This document shows, in pieces, positions 23,209 through 25,568 of a stretch of 25,568 bases of DNA (positions are counted from its first letter, which is position 1; each line of letters starts with the position of its first letter). The stretch lies in the NCBI GenBank assembly GCA_964584815.1, contig CAZPBO010000034.1:1-25568 (forward strand). The letters are read 5' to 3'. The notes beneath the pieces were generated by a model, which was given only the letters and a program-made list of their open reading frames with translations, was not told where the DNA came from and ran no database searches. A program made the translations under genes and the position numbers. The DNA is from CAZPBO01 sp964584815 (lineage in GTDB: Bacteria > Planctomycetota > SKW154).

Positions 23209-24971
23209 TGAGCCGCAGAGAAAGAAGATGCCTGGCTTGTGGCAGTCCCCTTACAAAGGGGGAGCGGCGCTTCTGCTCCTTCTGCCGCAAAGAACTCCGA
23301 ACTGAAAGTTCGTTGCTCTCCCTCATCGGGTTCTGCACGCTTGCCGTGGCGGTTGCCGCAACCCTGTTTGCGGTCTTTGCCGTCACAATAAACAGGGTTG
23401 CTGTGGAGCACGACTTGCCAGAAAAGGCGGCGGTCTTCACCAACAAGCCGAAGACGCATCGTCCATATCTTGTCTCTGTTATGGAGGAGAAGCGCGAACA
23501 TCCCGAATTCAGCATTGACCTGTATCCCTGTCCGCTGCCGGTTGGAGTGGGCAAGACGCGCCCTTTTATGCTGACCCCGATAGGGAAAGGCTCCTTTAAG
23601 CGCGCGGACAACACCCCATCTGTGGAGGAGGTTCCCAAGCCACCCAAGGCGCCCAAAGCGGAGCGCAGACCGAAAGTTGCCGTCAGCAAGCGCAGCATTG
23701 AGCAGGAAAAAGAGCGCCGGCATAAGAAGGTGGACAGGCTTGTTAAAGGAGAAGAGACCAAGCCGCGCGTCGGGGGGGTGGTAAGTTACAACAAGGCGCT
23801 TGTGCAGATGCTTGTTGATATGCAGAGAGGGGATGGAACCTGGTCGTCGGGGTTTCGTCTGCGTGAGTACGATATGGGGGCGACGGCACTGGCGGTGGCA
23901 GCACTGCTTTATGCGGGTTACTCAAAGGACTCCGATACGGTGAAGTCTGCTTTTGCGGCGCTTTCCAATTGGCGTCCCAAACTCACCTACACCGCTTCCT
24001 GCGCGCTCCTGATGGTTGAGGCGTTCTGCGCAGACAGAAAACTTATGGGGAAGGCGTTGAGGCAGGAGATGCGACGCCGTTTCAAGTGCGCCCCCGTCTG
24101 GATGCAACGCCTCGCCCGTGCCTCTGTCTCCGTCCTCCTGCGTTCCCAGTCGTCGTCAGGTTTCTGGTCATACGGACCGTTGGGGATGGGGCACAACCAA
24201 ACCGATATGTCAAACACGCAGTTCGGGGCATTTGGTCTCTATTCAGCGCTTAACCTGGGGATAGGCGTGCCTAGGGACGCCTTTCGTCGCCTGCTTTCTG
24301 CGCTGTATTCGGCGCAGCAAAAGCGGGGCGCGGTTTTAAGAGACGGTTTTGATGTGCCGCTTGCCCGCCTGAAACCGTCCCAACTGCTGGCATTAGAGGA
24401 GGAGCAGATTTGCCGCGCGGTGCGCCCCTCCAAGGAGACCACCAAAGTGCGCACATCCGCCATCTCCGAAACAAGTCCATCTGCCGCACGCACCGACCCC
24501 GCCGCGGCAAGAGCCCTCCTCAGAACCGCCGTTGATAAGCAGGGAGCAGATAGGGGGGTGCCGCCGATGCTGGCGCGCGGCTTCGCCTACACACACAGGC
24601 ACCGTCCCACAGTCTCTATGACAGCAGCAGGTCTTGCCTGTCTTGTCATATGCAAAGCGGTGCTCAACATAAACTCAAAGAGCATAAACAGGGCGATACG
24701 GGATGCCGCCGCGTGGCTCGCCATTAACCTGCAGGAAGAGCGTATTGCCACCGCCATAACACATAAAGGGGTGCGCTACAGTGGTGAGGGATATGCGCGC
24801 TACAGCCTCTGCCGCGCCGCGGTTCTATCAGGCGTCGCAAGATTCGGAGATGTGGACTGGCGAGAGGTCGTAGCAGGTCTTGCCTACGGCAGTGCGCCTG
24901 AGGTGGCATTCTCTCTCCTTGCCGCCACCCACAGCGTTCTGGCTGTAGTCGGCGGGGTGGGAGGTTTTTAG
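23208..24971 (+). CDS. Zinc-ribbon/TM protein with squalene-cyclase-like alpha/alpha toroid, copy 2
   Basis: 587 residues with the same architecture as the preceding gene: zinc ribbon CLAC...CSFC (Cys8, 11, 23, 26), TM helix about 36-60, a basic disordered linker to about 185, then the toroid (MLVDMQRGDGTWSSG, YDMGATALAVAALLYAGY, MSNTQFGAFGLYSALNLGI, MTAAGLACLVICKA, INRAIRDAAAWLA). The shared SNTQF, MTAAG and AIRDAAAW motifs show the two are paralogs. The toroid should be outside the cytoplasm if the zinc ribbon is inside. ATG 23208 overlaps the upstream stop as TGATG; GTG 23205 is an alternative. The function is unknown. Confidence 0.82.
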   Translation: MSRRERRCLACGSPLTKGERRFCSFCRKELRTESSLLSLIGFCTLAVAVAATLFAVFAVTINRVAVEHDLPEKAAVFTNKPKTHRPYLVSVMEEKREHPEFSIDLYPCPLPVGVGKTRPFMLTPIGKGSFKRADNTPSVEEVPKPPKAPKAERRPKVAVSKRSIEQEKERRHKKVDRLVKGEETKPRVGGVVSYNKALVQMLVDMQRGDGTWSSGFRLREYDMGATALAVAALLYAGYSKDSDTVKSAFAALSNWRPKLTYTASCALLMVEAFCADRKLMGKALRQEMRRRFKCAPVWMQRLARASVSVLLRSQSSSGFWSYGPLGMGHNQTDMSNTQFGAFGLYSALNLGIGVPRDAFRRLLSALYSAQQKRGAVLRDGFDVPLARLKPSQLLALEEEQICRAVRPSKETTKVRTSAISETSPSAARTDPAAARALLRTAVDKQGADRGVPPMLARGFAYTHRHRPTVSMTAAGLACLVICKAVLNINSKSINRAIRDAAAWLAINLQEERIATAITHKGVRYSGEGYARYSLCRAAVLSGVARFGDVDWREVVAGLAYGSAPEVAFSLLAATHSVLAVVGGVGGF

Positions 24972-24981
24972 GGCATAAGCG

Positions 24982-25392
24982 ATGCGTAAGCGTGGTTATG
25001 TAAAGATTTATGTCGGCTATTGTGAGAGGTGCGGTGCGAGGGTGAGTGATGACGAGATGGCGGCGTCAAACGCTGCAGGGTCGCACTCTCTTCTGTGCCA
25101 TAATTGTCTCATATCCGCGGCAAGGATAGAGGATAAGCACCCTTCTGTGCGGCGGCACCGTCCAAAACCGCCCCTGATGATTCCGCGCAAAAGAGAGGGG
25201 TTCTGGAGCCGTCGTGCAAGCCCCGCTTTCATCTTCTGCGCTTTCGGTCTGACGGCGGGAGGATTGCTGCTGTTTGCGGCACTTGTGGTGGGGAAAAACC
25301 CGCCCCCCGCCGCCAGCGGAGTCACCCTCCCACAGCAGGTGGTCAACAGCCAACACCAAAAAGCGCCTGTGAAGCCTGAAGGCGGGAGGTGA
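24982..25392 (+). CDS. Short zinc-ribbon/TM protein related to the two toroid genes
   Basis: 136 residues: zinc ribbon with Cys14/Cys17 and Cys39/Cys42, the spacing like copy 1, a basic stretch, a TM helix (about 80-103) and a short exported Pro/Gln-rich tail that ends without a toroid. It is either a partner that lost the toroid or a naturally short form. It starts 10 nt after the upstream stop, so it is in the same operon. ATG has only weak Shine-Dalgarno pairing. Stops at TGA, inside an inverted repeat. No function recognised. Confidence 0.7.
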   Translation: MRKRGYVKIYVGYCERCGARVSDDEMAASNAAGSHSLLCHNCLISAARIEDKHPSVRRHRPKPPLMIPRKREGFWSRRASPAFIFCAFGLTAGGLLLFAALVVGKNPPPAASGVTLPQQVVNSQHQKAPVKPEGGR

Positions 25393-25404
25393 CCTTTCAG
25401 GCTT
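25372..25404 (+). terminator. Inverted repeat across the stop of the short zinc-ribbon gene
   Basis: AAGCCTGAA (25372-25380) and TTCAGGCTT (25396-25404) are perfect 9-bp complements with a 15-nt loop containing the TGA stop. There is no T tract. It may end transcription weakly or protect the 3' end. Confidence 0.45.
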
Positions 25405-25424
25405 GCAAGAGGCGTTATTTATCT

Positions 25425-25453
25425 TTGACACAACGCAGGAAACGGCTTATAAT
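25425..25453 (+). promoter_or_regulatory. Perfect consensus sigma-70 promoter, nearly leaderless
   Basis: TTGACA (25425-25430), exactly 17 nt, TATAAT (25448-25453). The expected start point (about 25460) falls on the ATG at 25459, so the transcript would have no leader or almost none. Confidence 0.85.
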
Positions 25454-25458
25454 TGAGG

Positions 25459-25568
25459 ATGAATCGGACTGGAGGGGCTGGTGTGCCGGGACAGTTTGAC
25501 AAGATGCTGCTGAAGGCGTCGGAGGCGATGAAGCGGCGGAACTATGAGTATGCGTTTGAGTTGTATAT
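25459..25568 (+). CDS. Start of an unidentified protein, truncated by the window edge
   Basis: The open frame begins ATG 25459 and runs to the right edge (36 codons). The visible part, with KMLLKASEAMKRRNYEYAFELY, looks like the first helices of a tetratricopeptide-type repeat. There is no signal peptide. The ATG is directly after a perfect promoter and lacks room for a Shine-Dalgarno sequence; an internal start (ATG 25504) is possible. Product not identifiable. Confidence 0.6.
   Translation, partial: MNRTGGAGVPGQFDKMLLKASEAMKRRNYEYAFELY

Noticed and set aside
22713..23761. 336- and 188-codon minus-strand frames over the toroid genes
   Set aside because: They are shadows of the paralogous toroid proteins, which show matching motifs on the plus strand.
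1..25568. tRNA-Sec, other tRNA or rRNA genes, CRISPR arrays, insertion sequences
   Set aside because: Looked for in the intergenic stretches, which are all short (under about 140 nt); no cloverleaf, repeat-spacer array or transposase was seen.

Overview
The window is a gene-dense stretch of bacterial chromosome with no RNA genes, insertion sequences or CRISPR arrays. The mix of genes suggests an uncultured bacterium, possibly from the Planctomycetota or a related phylum. The hints are exported HEAT-repeat proteins, a membrane-anchored Ser/Thr kinase with a small helical N-terminal domain, and zinc-ribbon/TM proteins carrying squalene-cyclase-like toroids with SNTQF motifs. That placement is inference. 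Several promoters match the sigma-70 consensus closely, with TTGACA-17-TATAAT found twice.

Layout. (1) 1-6642, minus strand: a gamma-carbonic-anhydrase/isochorismatase-like fusion, then a NapH-like membrane polyferredoxin, then, from its own perfect promoter, a large alpha-2-macroglobulin (A2M) that runs off the left edge. (2) 6742-8911, plus strand: a PfkB-family kinase overlapping a Ser/Thr protein kinase. (3) 8901-14618, minus strand: a probable operon of a sigma-54 activator, a rhomboid protease, an S41 C-terminal processing protease, a small TM/TPR-like protein and an RluD-type pseudouridine synthase. (4) 14758-20136, minus strand: rplS, pilT, an exported HEAT protein and three tandem paralogous TM/coiled-coil proteins. 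(5) 20240-25568, plus strand: a ParA ATPase, two zinc-ribbon/TM/toroid proteins, a short zinc-ribbon/TM relative and the start of a further gene.

The main discovery candidate is in region 1. The A2M reading frame is interrupted only by one TGA, exactly at the thioester cysteine (YPHG-TGA-VEQ where the family has YPYG-C-xEQ). The frame then stays open for 458 more codons and encodes a normal thioester domain. Immediately after the TGA is a hairpin with the geometry of a bacterial SECIS element: a 7-bp stem, a GUG loop, and the loop G-U about 20 nt after UGA. This points to a selenocysteine-containing A2M, able in principle to form a selenoester instead of a thioester. The neighbouring polyferredoxin also has one in-frame TGA (codon 13), followed by a hairpin with a GUG loop at almost the same distance. 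TGA is an ordinary stop for many other genes here, so a general recoding of TGA is unlikely.

The other regions look like housekeeping and envelope functions (ribosomal protein, rRNA modification, regulated proteolysis, type IV pilus-type ATPase, envelope-anchored helical proteins). No selA, selB, selC or selD is visible in this window.
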